IMG/VR virus record: IMGVR_UViG_3300032235_000153
Coordinates: 1-50,302 of that record
Length of the DNA: 50,302 nucleotides
Direction: 5' to 3' (one strand)
Source: a virus
Made by a program: the position numbers and the translations under genes. The notes under the pieces were generated by a model. The model was given only the letters and a program-made list of their open reading frames with translations. It did not search any database and was not told where the DNA came from. This document shows positions 31,501-37,896 of the stretch, in pieces; position 1 is the stretch's first letter, and every line of letters begins with the position of its first letter.

Positions 31501-31522
31501 TCATCAGAAAGGTAGGTAAAAA

Positions 31523-31795
31523 ATGGAAGATCAGGAACTAGGAGTAACTGGTGGCTGGCACACCATGAAGAATATCTTGCTCAGAATTGTAGCGGTATTC
31601 GCAGCATCAGGACTAACAGTCTTGGGTGCAGGAGCTGTTGTAGGAGTTGACCTATTGTCAGCTGTCTTCATGGCTGGTATACTTGGTGTAGCTACTGTCG
31701 TAGAAAGACTAGCTAGATCATTCCTGGACGACGGTAAGTTGACTATGGATGAGATTAACCAGGCTTTTGCTAAGGTAGATAAAAACTCTAAGTAA
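31523..31795 (+). CDS. Holin-like membrane protein
   Basis: A 90-residue protein with two hydrophobic segments (about 18-36, LLRIVAVFAASGLTVLGAG, and 41-58, VDLLSAVFMAGILGVATV) and a charged C-terminal tail (DDGKLTMDEINQAF) that looks like an EF-hand-like helix. Similar proteins are annotated as holins in actinophages. It follows the 61-residue membrane protein. A role in timing host lysis is inferred. Confidence 0.6.
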   Translation: MEDQELGVTGGWHTMKNILLRIVAVFAASGLTVLGAGAVVGVDLLSAVFMAGILGVATVVERLARSFLDDGKLTMDEINQAFAKVDKNSK

Positions 31796-31801
31796 AAATA
31801 C

Positions 31802-31830
31802 TTGACAACCCCTTTTGTTTTATGTATACT
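31802..31830 (+). promoter_or_regulatory. Near-consensus sigma-70 promoter
   Basis: TTGACA, a 17-base spacer and TATACT: only one mismatch from consensus. Transcription should start near 31837, between the arms of an inverted repeat, and drive the small acidic protein and the exported subtilisin-like protein. Confidence 0.8.
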
Positions 31831-31853
31831 TTATATGTAATGCGAAAGGGGTT
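31807..31853 (+). promoter_or_regulatory. Inverted repeat that can mask a ribosome site
   Basis: AACCCCTTT (31807-31815) pairs perfectly with AAAGGGGTT (31845-31853); two further pairs extend it inward. The right arm contains the ribosome site of the ATG at 31859. In read-through RNA from upstream the hairpin would sequester that site; RNA from the internal promoter begins after the left arm and leaves it free. Confidence 0.6.
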
Positions 31854-31858
31854 TTCTC

Positions 31859-32065
31859 ATGGAAGAAGACTACACAGACAAGAGTGTATTTGAAGAGCAT
31901 GAGTTTCGTGCTTGGGTAACAGTTGGTATTAATCGTGGTTGGATTACTGAGCCATTCTGCTACACTCATGACGGTGACCCCTACATGACAGAAGAAGAAG
32001 AAAAAGAGTGGGAAGATGGCGGAGATCCATGTTCTCATGTAGTTAAACTAATTATAGGAAGATAA
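31859..32065 (+). CDS. Small acidic protein, unknown
   Basis: A 68-residue protein with AAAGGGG as ribosome site. It is rich in Glu and aromatic residues (HEFRAWVTVGINRGWITEPF, then TEEEEKEWEDGGDPC) and has a CSH near the end. The segment resembles short conserved actinophage proteins of unknown function. The strong promoter and masked ribosome site suggest it is made at a defined time. Confidence 0.55.
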   Translation: MEEDYTDKSVFEEHEFRAWVTVGINRGWITEPFCYTHDGDPYMTEEEEKEWEDGGDPCSHVVKLIIGR

Positions 32066-32070
32066 CTTTA

Positions 32071-32880
32071 ATGGGTATGAAAAAGGTAGTTGGTCTATCT
32101 GCAGTAGCACTTGCGGTAGCATCAATGTTTTCGGTAGCACCAGCACAGGCAAACTCTAAGTCACTAGTAGTAGTTGATAGCTATTTTGATTCTCGTGTTG
32201 GCAACGTTCCAATTGTATGTCTTAGCAATGTTGTCTGTACTATTGATAATAGGACAAATAGCTCTTCATTAACTAGTCCAGTCAATCATGGAGTTGCTAT
32301 GGTTGATGCAGTTAGATCTAGGTTCCCACAGGTAAGTGTTATTGCTCTTAGAGCAGCAGATGCTAGAACTGAAATGAATATTGGACATCTGGTGGCAGCT
32401 CTTGAGTGGGCATTGCAAAATAAAAACTCTATTGCTGCATTGTCTCTGTCTCGTAAAATGAATGGTAATGCACATAACTCAACTGGATGTGATGCTGCAC
32501 CTACAAATACAGCACATCTTGGTGGTAAGACTCTGGCAGATCAAAGGGTACGCTCACTAATTGCTCAACTAAAGGCTAACAACATTCCAGTATTTGTTTC
32601 TACTGGTAATGGTGCTGGAAATATTGTTGATTATCCTGCATGTATTACAGACACTAACTCTGTTTCTACTGGCTCACCAAATAGGCAAGGACTGCCAGCA
32701 AGCGTAGATAAGTTTAACGACACTACGGATTACTTTGTTTCAATTGCAAACAACAGGTTTAACATTCCTGGCATTGCTTTCCCAGTGTTGCCTAACACTA
32801 CATCACTTGCAACTGTTCTAGCAGCTGCAAAATATACTGCAGAATCTAACTTGACAAAGTTTATTTCTGTGCTACCATAG
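32071..32880 (+). CDS. Exported subtilisin-like (S8-type) protein
   Basis: A 269-residue protein with a Sec signal peptide (GLSAVALAVASMFSVAPAQA, cut near residue 27). The mature part follows the subtilase plan: Asp36 in VVVDSYFD, His73 in NHGVAMVDAV, oxyanion Asn180 in VFVSTGN, and Ser245 in TTSLATVLAAA, aligned with the family D, HGTH, AAGN and GTSMA motifs. The motifs are divergent, and several flanking glycines are missing, so activity is uncertain. An exported protease or pseudoprotease in a phage suggests action on the host surface or on competing phages. It shares an operon with the acidic protein before it. Confidence 0.65.
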   Translation: MGMKKVVGLSAVALAVASMFSVAPAQANSKSLVVVDSYFDSRVGNVPIVCLSNVVCTIDNRTNSSSLTSPVNHGVAMVDAVRSRFPQVSVIALRAADARTEMNIGHLVAALEWALQNKNSIAALSLSRKMNGNAHNSTGCDAAPTNTAHLGGKTLADQRVRSLIAQLKANNIPVFVSTGNGAGNIVDYPACITDTNSVSTGSPNRQGLPASVDKFNDTTDYFVSIANNRFNIPGIAFPVLPNTTSLATVLAAAKYTAESNLTKFISVLP

Positions 32881-32882
32881 AT

Positions 32883-32888
32883 TATAAT
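32883..32888 (+). promoter_or_regulatory. -10 element before structured RNA and tRNA-Asn
   Basis: TATAAT just after the stop of the subtilisin-like gene; transcription would begin near 32895. TTGACA occurs 26 bases upstream, too far to be its -35. Confidence 0.4.
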
Positions 32889-32889
32889 T

Positions 32890-33000
32890 AAATAGATTGG
32901 CGGAGACAAGATCCCTGTAACACGCAAGTGTCGATCACATCCCTCTGAGGTTTTCTGCAGTAAGGCCTCACGCTTAGTCCCAGTGCGTCAAGGGACACAA
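32890..33000 (+). ncRNA. Candidate structured RNA upstream of tRNA-Asn
   Basis: A 110-base stretch with no ORF but several local helices: ACAC-GCAA-GTGT with a GNRA tetraloop (32920-32931), TGAGG/CCTCA (32946-32950 with 32966-32970), and GTCCC/GGGAC (32977-32981 with 32992-32996). GTGTC (32928-32932) could alternatively pair with GACAC near 32994. It lies between a -10 element and tRNA-Asn and could be a leader or separate RNA. I do not recognise a known family. Confidence 0.35.
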
Positions 33001-33073
33001 TGGGATGTAACTCAGTTGGAAGAGTGACGAACTGTTAATTCGTAGGTCGCAGGATCGAAGCCTGCCATCCCAG
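33001..33073 (+). tRNA. tRNA-Asn (GTT)
   Basis: Cloverleaf is complete: acceptor TGGGATG/CATCCCA, D-arm ACTC/GAGT, anticodon stem ACGAA/TTCGT with loop CTGTTAA, variable AGGTC, T-arm GCAGG/CCTGC. CCA is not encoded. The T-loop is ATCGAAG rather than TTCGAAT. Confidence 0.9.
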
Positions 33074-33090
33074 CTATAGGTTCAAATCTA

Positions 33091-33099
33091 TGATATAAT
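33091..33099 (+). promoter_or_regulatory. Extended -10 promoter (TGATATAAT), leaderless gene
   Basis: TGA plus TATAAT, exactly six bases before the GTG start of the HNH gene at 33106, so the mRNA would begin at the start codon. Confidence 0.55.
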
Positions 33100-33105
33100 T
33101 GAACA

Positions 33106-33504
33106 GTGAAATATAAAGAAGATATATTAAAGCTAAAAGCTGAAGGAAAGTCCTACAGGCAGATACAGGAAATTCTTGGGTGCTCTAAAGGAACTATCGC
33201 TTATCACCTTGGACCTGGTCAAAAAGACAAAACCAAAGATAGAACCAATCGGGTCAGAACAATTCAGTCTAGAAGGCTTTGGGAAATAAAAGAAAATTCT
33301 GGATGTATAGATTGTGGAGAAAAGTATCCACACTACATGCTAGAATTTGATCACCTACCAGAGCATGAAAAACTGGGAAGTCCAATCTATATGGCAAGAA
33401 CATATAATATGCAAAAAGCTTTGGATGAAATAGAAAAATGCGATATAGTCTGTGCTAATTGCCACAAAATTAGGACTTGGCAAAGATACTTAGATACGAT
33501 ATAA
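33106..33504 (+). CDS. HNH endonuclease with N-terminal HTH
   Basis: A 132-residue protein with a GTG start and no ribosome site. Residues about 12-35 (GKSYRQIQEILGCSKGTIAYHL) form an HTH. The catalytic zinc finger has CIDCG, LEFDH and CANCHKIRTW, the HNH arrangement in which His of FDH and HK act with metal. Free-standing HNH proteins with HTHs are mobile homing-type endonucleases in phages. It is inserted between tRNA-Asn and the six-tRNA array. A shorter relative is at 44085-44360 (minus). Confidence 0.8.
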   Translation: MKYKEDILKLKAEGKSYRQIQEILGCSKGTIAYHLGPGQKDKTKDRTNRVRTIQSRRLWEIKENSGCIDCGEKYPHYMLEFDHLPEHEKLGSPIYMARTYNMQKALDEIEKCDIVCANCHKIRTWQRYLDTI

Positions 33505-33505
33505 T
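33500..33505 (+). promoter_or_regulatory. -10 element of the tRNA array
   Basis: TATAAT overlapping the end of the HNH gene. Expected start near 33512 is just three bases before tRNA-Asp. Confidence 0.45.
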
Positions 33506-33514
33506 TAAATAATT

Positions 33515-33588
33515 GGTCCGTTAGCTTAGTTGGTTAAAGCACCCACCTGTCACGTGGGAGACCAGGGGATCAAGGCCCCTACGGATCG
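33515..33588 (+). tRNA. tRNA-Asp (GTC)
   Basis: Acceptor GGTCCGT/ACGGATC with one G-T pair, anticodon stem CCCAC/GTGGG with loop CTGTCAC, T-arm AGGGG/CCCCT with loop ATCAAGG. CCA is encoded (33589-33591). Confidence 0.92.
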
Positions 33589-33592
33589 CCAG

Positions 33593-33664
<72 letters not shown>

Positions 33665-33668
33665 CCAG

Positions 33669-33741
33669 GGGTCTTTAGCTCAGTTGGTAGAGCACCTGCT
33701 TTGCAAGCAGGGGGTCGGGGGTTCGAATCCCCCAAGATCCA
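33669..33741 (+). tRNA. tRNA-Ala (TGC)
   Basis: Acceptor GGGTCTT/AAGATCC, D-arm GCTC/GAGC, anticodon stem CCTGC/GCAGG with loop TTTGCAA, T-arm GGGGG/CCCCC with loop TTCGAAT. CCA is not encoded. The usual Ala identity pair G3-T70 is present (G3 in GGG opposite T in ATCC). Confidence 0.93.
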
Positions 33742-33742
33742 C

Positions 33743-33829
33743 GGAAGCACAATCCGATTGGAGACGGAGTCTGTCTTGAAAACAGTTGAGGTATTAAAGC
33801 CCTTGGGAGTTCGAATCTCTCTGCTTCCG
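33743..33829 (+). tRNA. tRNA-Ser (TGA)
   Basis: Class II tRNA: acceptor GGAAGCA/TGCTTCC, anticodon loop CTTGAAA, a long variable arm (GAGGTATTAAAGCCCTT), T-arm GGGAG/CTCTC with loop TTCGAAT. CCA is encoded (33830-33832). Confidence 0.9.
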
Positions 33830-33833
33830 CCAA

Positions 33834-33906
33834 GGTCCGTTGGAGTAGTGGTTATCTCGTCTGCCTTTCACGCAGAAGATCACGGGTTCGAAACCCGTAC
33901 GGACTG
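33834..33906 (+). tRNA. tRNA-Glu (TTC)
   Basis: Acceptor GGTCCGT/ACGGACT, anticodon stem TCTGC/GCAGA with loop CTTTCAC, T-arm ACGGG/CCCGT with loop TTCGAAA. CCA is encoded (33907-33909). Confidence 0.93.
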
Positions 33907-33910
33907 CCAT

Positions 33911-33988
33911 GGCATGGCTGCTGGGACAGACACGGGACTGTAAATCCTGTACCATATGGTTAGAAGAGTTCGATTCTCTGACATGCCA
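33911..33988 (+). tRNA. tRNA-Tyr (GTA)
   Basis: Acceptor GGCATGG/ACATGCC (last pair mismatched), anticodon loop ACTGTAAAT reading GTA, and an extended variable region containing CCATATGG, as in bacterial tRNA-Tyr. T-arm has AGAG/CTCT around TTCGATT. CCA is encoded (33989-33991). Confidence 0.85.
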
Positions 33989-33991
33989 CCA

Positions 33992-34000
33992 TGATATAAT
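33992..34000 (+). promoter_or_regulatory. Extended -10 promoter (TGATATAAT) of lysis peptidase
   Basis: TGA plus TATAAT directly after the tRNA array, followed by an AAAGGAG ribosome site and ATG at 34021. Unlike its neighbours it gives a short leader. Confidence 0.5.
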
Positions 34001-34020
34001 TGTCTCTGAAAGGAGATATT

Positions 34021-34704
34021 ATGGCCAAATATCAATTTCCAATTGACGGAATCCCAGGAAAAGCCTGGAAAGTCAAGAGCAAGATGGGTTGGAGAATTCA
34101 TCCAGTAAAGAATGAGAAAAAGCACCACAACGGTACTGACATCATTCCTGGTAACGTAAAGGGACCAGTATATATTGAAGCAGCATATCCAGGTAAGGTA
34201 ATGTACGCTGGACCATCAAAGGCTAAGAAGTCTAATGGTGAGCCAGATGGCTTTGGATACTATGTAAAGATTTCATCTCTTATTGATGGTGAGTGGTACA
34301 GCCACCTGTACGCACACCTTGAGAAGGGTTCTTTGCAGGTTAAGACAGGTGACAAGGTTGTAGCTGGTAAAGTTCTTGGTAAGATGGGAACTACTGGCAT
34401 GTCAACTGGTGTTCACTTGCACTGGGAGGTCTGGAAGGGCAAGGACCACGGATGGTCTGATAACGGTAAGGGGTTTGTTGAGCCAATTGAGTTCACCAAG
34501 GCACTTATTCAGGCGGAGAAGGCAAAGGGATTTGCTAAGGAAGCCACTCCAGAAGACGCACCAGTAGCAGACGATGGCATCAAGGAGCCTGTAGCAAAGA
34601 AGCTAGCAGCAAAGGCTGCTCCAAAGGCTGCAGCACCTAAGGCAAAGCCAGCAGCAAAAAAAGCATCAGGCGGAGGATCCGCAATGCCAAAACAAATCCA
34701 GTAA
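34021..34704 (+). CDS. M23 family peptidase, likely endolysin
   Basis: A 227-residue protein. ATG at 34021 is chosen for its AAAGGAG site. The catalytic zinc site is complete: HHNGTD near residue 34-40 and the HLHWE motif near 130, with YSHLYAHLEKG and GKMGTTGMSTG between, as in lysostaphin-type peptidases that cut peptidoglycan cross-bridges or stem peptides. The last 55 residues are an Ala/Lys/Pro-rich tail (KLAAKAAPKAAAPKAK) ending in GGGSAMPKQIQ, likely a wall-binding or nucleic-acid-binding extension. No signal peptide, so it probably relies on a holin. Confidence 0.85.
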   Translation: MAKYQFPIDGIPGKAWKVKSKMGWRIHPVKNEKKHHNGTDIIPGNVKGPVYIEAAYPGKVMYAGPSKAKKSNGEPDGFGYYVKISSLIDGEWYSHLYAHLEKGSLQVKTGDKVVAGKVLGKMGTTGMSTGVHLHWEVWKGKDHGWSDNGKGFVEPIEFTKALIQAEKAKGFAKEATPEDAPVADDGIKEPVAKKLAAKAAPKAAAPKAKPAAKKASGGGSAMPKQIQ

Positions 34705-34715
34705 GAAAGAAATAA

Positions 34716-34898
34716 ATGCCAGCATACGATTATCAGTGTAAGTTTTGTAATGGACATATCTCTGTAACTAGATCTATCAATGATCCAGATCCAGGGTATT
34801 CTTGCAACACTTGCAATTTGCCTATGATTAAGGTATACTCTATAGGAGCGATTACATTTAATGGTAGCGGATTCTATAGAACTGATAAAGGAAATTAA
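34716..34898 (+). CDS. FmdB-like zinc-ribbon protein
   Basis: A 60-residue protein of the FmdB/CxxC_CxxC_SSSS type: PAYDYQCKFCNG, RSINDPD, CNTCNLPM and the terminal GSGFYRTD are all in order. The family binds zinc, and some members regulate amidase genes. It starts the operon of small genes that follows the lysis peptidase, and its stop overlaps the next start. Confidence 0.85.
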   Translation: MPAYDYQCKFCNGHISVTRSINDPDPGYSCNTCNLPMIKVYSIGAITFNGSGFYRTDKGN

Positions 34899-35140
34899 TG
34901 CAGGTATTAACTGATCAATCTGAGTGGACCCTGACTGCTTTGGATAGGTGTGATGCTGGTTGTACAGCACAGGCTTATGTCAAGGCAGTTGGGGTTTCTG
35001 GCGAACTGCTATTTTGTTCTCATCACTATAACAAGATTACTAATAGTGAAACTGGATATGCTAATCTAGAAAAGTTTGCGTATCAGATTATAGATGAGCG
35101 AGACAAGTTAATTGAAAATAGATTAGTTGGTGAAAATTGA
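34898..35140 (+). CDS. DUF7455-like small actinobacterial protein
   Basis: An 80-residue protein. The segment LTALDRCDAGCTAQAYV followed by GELLFCSHHYNKI matches short actinobacterial proteins (DUF7455, recalled from memory) with a Cys pair and a Cys-His-His, suggesting a zinc site. The function is unknown. It was probably acquired from a host. ATG overlaps the previous TAA. Confidence 0.65.
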   Translation: MQVLTDQSEWTLTALDRCDAGCTAQAYVKAVGVSGELLFCSHHYNKITNSETGYANLEKFAYQIIDERDKLIENRLVGEN

Positions 35141-35892
35141 TAATTCAAATTATTGGTCTTCCAGGTTCGGGTAAGACTACTTTGGCAAAGCAGCTATGCA
35201 ACAGAATAAATGCTATTCATATTAACGCTGATGCTGTTAGGGCAGATCTAAGCTCTGATCTTGGATTCTCTACTGATGATAGGATTGAGCAGGCTCGTAG
35301 GTTGGGTGCAATTTCTAGGCTGTTATCTGCACAAGGATATATTGTTGTAGCAGACTTTGTGTGCCCCACAGAAGACACAAGAAAAGCTTTTGGAATGCCA
35401 GACCACTTAATTTGGATGAATACTATTTCCGAGGGAAGATTTGAAGACACCAACTCTATGTGGCAAGACCCACAAAAGTATTCCTATATGTTTGACTGTC
35501 TTTATGACGATATCAAGGTTGATGTTATAATTGATGAACTAGGTTTATTTGATTGGTCTGCTCCAACAACCTTGCAGCTTGGAAGATATCAGCCATGGCA
35601 TGAGGGGCACAGTGCTTTAAAAGACGAGGCACACAAGAGAACAGATCAGGTTTTAGTAGGAGTAAGGAATACTTATGGGACTTCGGAAAAGGATCCGCTT
35701 ACTTATGAAGAAGTTGAACGATACATATATCAAAGTATCGGACACAATGGGAATACCCTGGTAGCAAGGCTACCAAACATAACTAACATTGTTTATGGTA
35801 GGGACGTTGGCTACAAGATTGAGCAAGTACATCTTTCCCAAGAGCTGCAGGCAATATCAGCAACTCAAAAACGCAAGGAACTGGGCATTTGA
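35137..35892 (+). CDS. Fused CysC-like kinase and nucleotidyltransferase
   Basis: A 251-residue protein with TTG start overlapping the previous stop. The N-terminal 135 residues resemble adenylylsulfate kinase: P-loop GLPGSGKTTLA at 7-17, INADAVRADL, RARRLGAISRL-like helix and VVADFVCPT. The C-terminal 105 residues have nucleotidyltransferase motifs: LGRYQPWHEGHSAL (HxGH) near 150 and ISATQKRKEL at the end (the ISxTxxR motif). The pairing recalls PAPS synthetase, but the transferase half is shorter and closer to adenylyl/cytidylyltransferases. The substrate is unknown. DUF2061 follows two genes downstream. Confidence 0.75.
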   Translation: MIIQIIGLPGSGKTTLAKQLCNRINAIHINADAVRADLSSDLGFSTDDRIEQARRLGAISRLLSAQGYIVVADFVCPTEDTRKAFGMPDHLIWMNTISEGRFEDTNSMWQDPQKYSYMFDCLYDDIKVDVIIDELGLFDWSAPTTLQLGRYQPWHEGHSALKDEAHKRTDQVLVGVRNTYGTSEKDPLTYEEVERYIYQSIGHNGNTLVARLPNITNIVYGRDVGYKIEQVHLSQELQAISATQKRKELGI

Positions 35893-36137
35893 GTCACATC
35901 CAAATCAGATACAATACAAAAAATAATGGTGGACCACTAAAGTGGAGAGTCATTGTTGACGGTGAAGAGTTGCTGGCAAGCCACATAGAAGTACATGGTT
36001 TCTTGTATGGAGAATCAAGTGTTGTAGACAATGTTGAAAAAATGAACATTGCTTGCGATGGAGAAATCTATTGGGATGAAACGGTAGCAAAGATTATAAC
36101 TTTAGAAGGGAAGAACCATGTCAGTGGTCATATCTAA
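35889..36137 (+). CDS. Unknown protein in kinase/DUF2061 operon
   Basis: An 82-residue protein with TTG start overlapping the kinase stop. It is beta-rich (IQIRYN, LKWRVIVDGEELLASHIEV, KIITLEGK) with a Gly-Glu-Ser loop and a Cys near residue 57. I recall similar small proteins from marine phages but know no function. It overlaps the DUF2061 gene by 20 bases. Confidence 0.55.
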   Translation: MSHIQIRYNTKNNGGPLKWRVIVDGEELLASHIEVHGFLYGESSVVDNVEKMNIACDGEIYWDETVAKIITLEGKNHVSGHI

Positions 36138-36333
36138 AAAAAGATCATTGGCCAAAGCTTTAACCTGGAGAGTCTTGGCAATTATCGTAACCTTTGCATC
36201 GTTTTATTTTCTAACAGGAAAAATAGATGTCGCAACCACTGGCACTATCATCACAAATAGTGTAAACTTTATATTATATTATTTCCATGAGAGAACATGG
36301 AATAGGATAGGATGGGGAAAAGAATATGTATGA
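36118..36333 (+). CDS. DUF2061 membrane protein
   Basis: A 71-residue protein with two hydrophobic helices. The hallmarks of DUF2061 are present: KRSLAKALTWRVLA, FYFLTG, then LYYFHERTWNRIGWG. DUF2061 proteins are often encoded with, or fused to, adenylylsulfate kinase or other sulfur-assimilation genes in bacteria. Its presence two genes after the CysC-like kinase keeps that association. AAGGGAAG is the ribosome site. Confidence 0.85.
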   Translation: MSVVISKKRSLAKALTWRVLAIIVTFASFYFLTGKIDVATTGTIITNSVNFILYYFHERTWNRIGWGKEYV

Positions 36334-36727
36334 GTATTTCGTAAAGGAAGTTGTAAAGGTCGTTGATGGAGATACTATTGACGTTATTATTGATCTAGGT
36401 TTTGACATTATGTTTGCCTCTAGGGTGAGGCTTGCTGGTATTGATACTCCAGAATCACGCACTGCTGACAAGAAAGAAAAGGCTCTAGGCCTTGAGTCAA
36501 AGAAGTATCTTGAGGCAAGAATTAAGGCAGCAAAGAATGTTATTATTAAGACTGAGAAGCTAGACAGCTCTGAGAAGTATGGTCGTATTCTTGGATGGAT
36601 CTATCTTGATGGTGAGGGTAATTCTGTAAACCACGAGATGATTGAAAAGGGTTACGCCTGGGGATATCTGGGTGACACCAAGGTTAAAGACTTTGACGCA
36701 CTATTGGCTAAGAGAAATGCAAAGTAA
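36326..36727 (+). CDS. Staphylococcal-nuclease-like (thermonuclease) protein
   Basis: A 133-residue protein. VVDGDTIDVIIDLG, VRLAGIDTPESR and KYGRILGWIYLDG with NHEMIEKGYAW match the SNase fold in order; the catalytic Arg-Glu-Arg positions are occupied. There is no signal peptide, so it acts in the cytoplasm, possibly on host DNA or RNA. It overlaps the DUF2061 stop by eight bases. Confidence 0.85.
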   Translation: MYEYFVKEVVKVVDGDTIDVIIDLGFDIMFASRVRLAGIDTPESRTADKKEKALGLESKKYLEARIKAAKNVIIKTEKLDSSEKYGRILGWIYLDGEGNSVNHEMIEKGYAWGYLGDTKVKDFDALLAKRNAK

Positions 36728-37055
36728 TAATCCATCTGAGGACATGCTAGACCAACTAATTCTTGACGGTATCGTTGAGCCTGCTGGCATAGACATGGAC
36801 ACTGGTGACATGCTTTACTCTTTTACTGAAAAGGGAAAGACAGAGATCCCAGCTATACGCCAAGAAGCCGAGAAATATTTTGACTCTGTCATAATGTATT
36901 TTTGGGAGAACGGTTTTATTTCAATGGATGTTGCTGAGAAGAATCCAACTATCAGCATTACTGAAAAAGCTTTAGATGATGCTGAGATTGCAAAACTAAA
37001 CTCTGAAATGAAGCAAGCACTTAATATAATTAAAGATGCTTTAAGAATAGATTAA
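36717..37055 (+). CDS. Unknown, possible winged-helix protein
   Basis: A 112-residue protein. I choose ATG at 36717 over an upstream ATG that lies deep in the nuclease gene. Sequence order (DMLDQLILDGIVEPAGID then LYSFTEKGKTEI) fits a winged-helix hairpin, with a helical C-terminus. It overlaps the nuclease end by 11 bases. Function unknown. Confidence 0.6.
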   Translation: MQSNNPSEDMLDQLILDGIVEPAGIDMDTGDMLYSFTEKGKTEIPAIRQEAEKYFDSVIMYFWENGFISMDVAEKNPTISITEKALDDAEIAKLNSEMKQALNIIKDALRID

Positions 37056-37058
37056 TAG

Positions 37059-37064
37059 TATAAT
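37059..37064 (+). promoter_or_regulatory. -10 element before the 37081 operon
   Basis: TATAAT 16 bases before ATG 37081, with a weak AGGTGA ribosome site between. No convincing -35. Confidence 0.35.
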
Positions 37065-37080
37065 TGATTAGGTGATATAA

Positions 37081-37506
37081 ATGGAGTTTGTACTAGGCAT
37101 ACTGTTTGCTTTTGCAACAGTCTTTTTTGTTCGCAAGGTAGTACTTACAGACTCTGTCGTTGCTAACTTGGCTGTGCAAAAAATAGTTTACAGGCAAAGC
37201 TACGTCTACGAGCTGACCGCACCCTTTTTGCAACACTATCCTAAAAACATTTCAATGCCAAACACACAATCATTTGAGTACGAAGCCAAGAATAAACTAA
37301 GGGTCTTTATCGCTGAGGACAAGGCGTACTGGATCAAGAATAATGCTTTTTATGAGTCTAGCGTTGTTGATGGCATGATTGATGAATCCACTACAAAAGT
37401 AGTTGACACAATGGGTATGAATAAGGTAGAATTAGATAAGATGATTTTTATTGTTCAGCAACTTACGGAGGGTATGACAAATGATGGTGGGAGTACAGGG
37501 AACTAA
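37081..37506 (+). CDS. Membrane-anchored small protein, unknown
   Basis: A 141-residue protein with one N-terminal hydrophobic helix (VLGILFAFATVFFVRKVV) followed by a mixed soluble domain and an acidic, Gln-rich end. It probably sits in the inner membrane facing the cytoplasm. It overlaps the next gene by 26 bases. Confidence 0.55.
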   Translation: MEFVLGILFAFATVFFVRKVVLTDSVVANLAVQKIVYRQSYVYELTAPFLQHYPKNISMPNTQSFEYEAKNKLRVFIAEDKAYWIKNNAFYESSVVDGMIDESTTKVVDTMGMNKVELDKMIFIVQQLTEGMTNDGGSTGN

Positions 37507-37837
37507 GGCATTCAATGACTATGCCGTTTTCCTATCTGGGATGGCACTAGTGCTTAGAAGGCTAAAAGACCAGGATACAGATCTAACTATCTTTTCTGCA
37601 GGACCTAAGCGTGTAAGCGATATGGCTCTAGAGTTTGTAAATGTTTCAAACTTCAAGGCTAGAGGTATTACTGCTAAGGTAGTCAGAGTTCCTGAGAGAT
37701 GGGTCAAAGAAAATCACCACAAGCTAGAAATGTTTTCTTACTTTGCAAATGATAAGGAACCATTTTCTGAACTTGTAAATTTTCTAGACAGCAAAGATGT
37801 AGATGTGCAGGTGCACAGATATCATGCTGCTAGATAA
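37481..37837 (+). CDS. Possible SLOG/Rossmann-like small protein
   Basis: A 118-residue protein with GGAGGG ribosome site. The N-terminal VGVQGTKAFNDYAVFLSGM and later LTIFSAGPKRV resemble the nucleotide-binding turns of YspA/SLOG-type proteins. The sequence alternates strands and helices (RGITAKVVRVPERW). Assignment is weak and based on pattern only. Confidence 0.5.
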   Translation: MMVGVQGTKAFNDYAVFLSGMALVLRRLKDQDTDLTIFSAGPKRVSDMALEFVNVSNFKARGITAKVVRVPERWVKENHHKLEMFSYFANDKEPFSELVNFLDSKDVDVQVHRYHAAR

Positions 37838-37896
37838 AGTCATGCGGAATATGCATGACCAATTCACTAATAAATCCAATGCATATGGGAGTGATC

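Noticed and set aside
33701-33943. 80-codon plus-strand frame
   Set aside because: It covers tRNA-Ala, tRNA-Ser and tRNA-Glu, which are certain.
35528-35533. TATAAT inside the kinase gene as a promoter
   Set aside because: It is within confident coding sequence, with no gene start at the six-base spacing and no -35.
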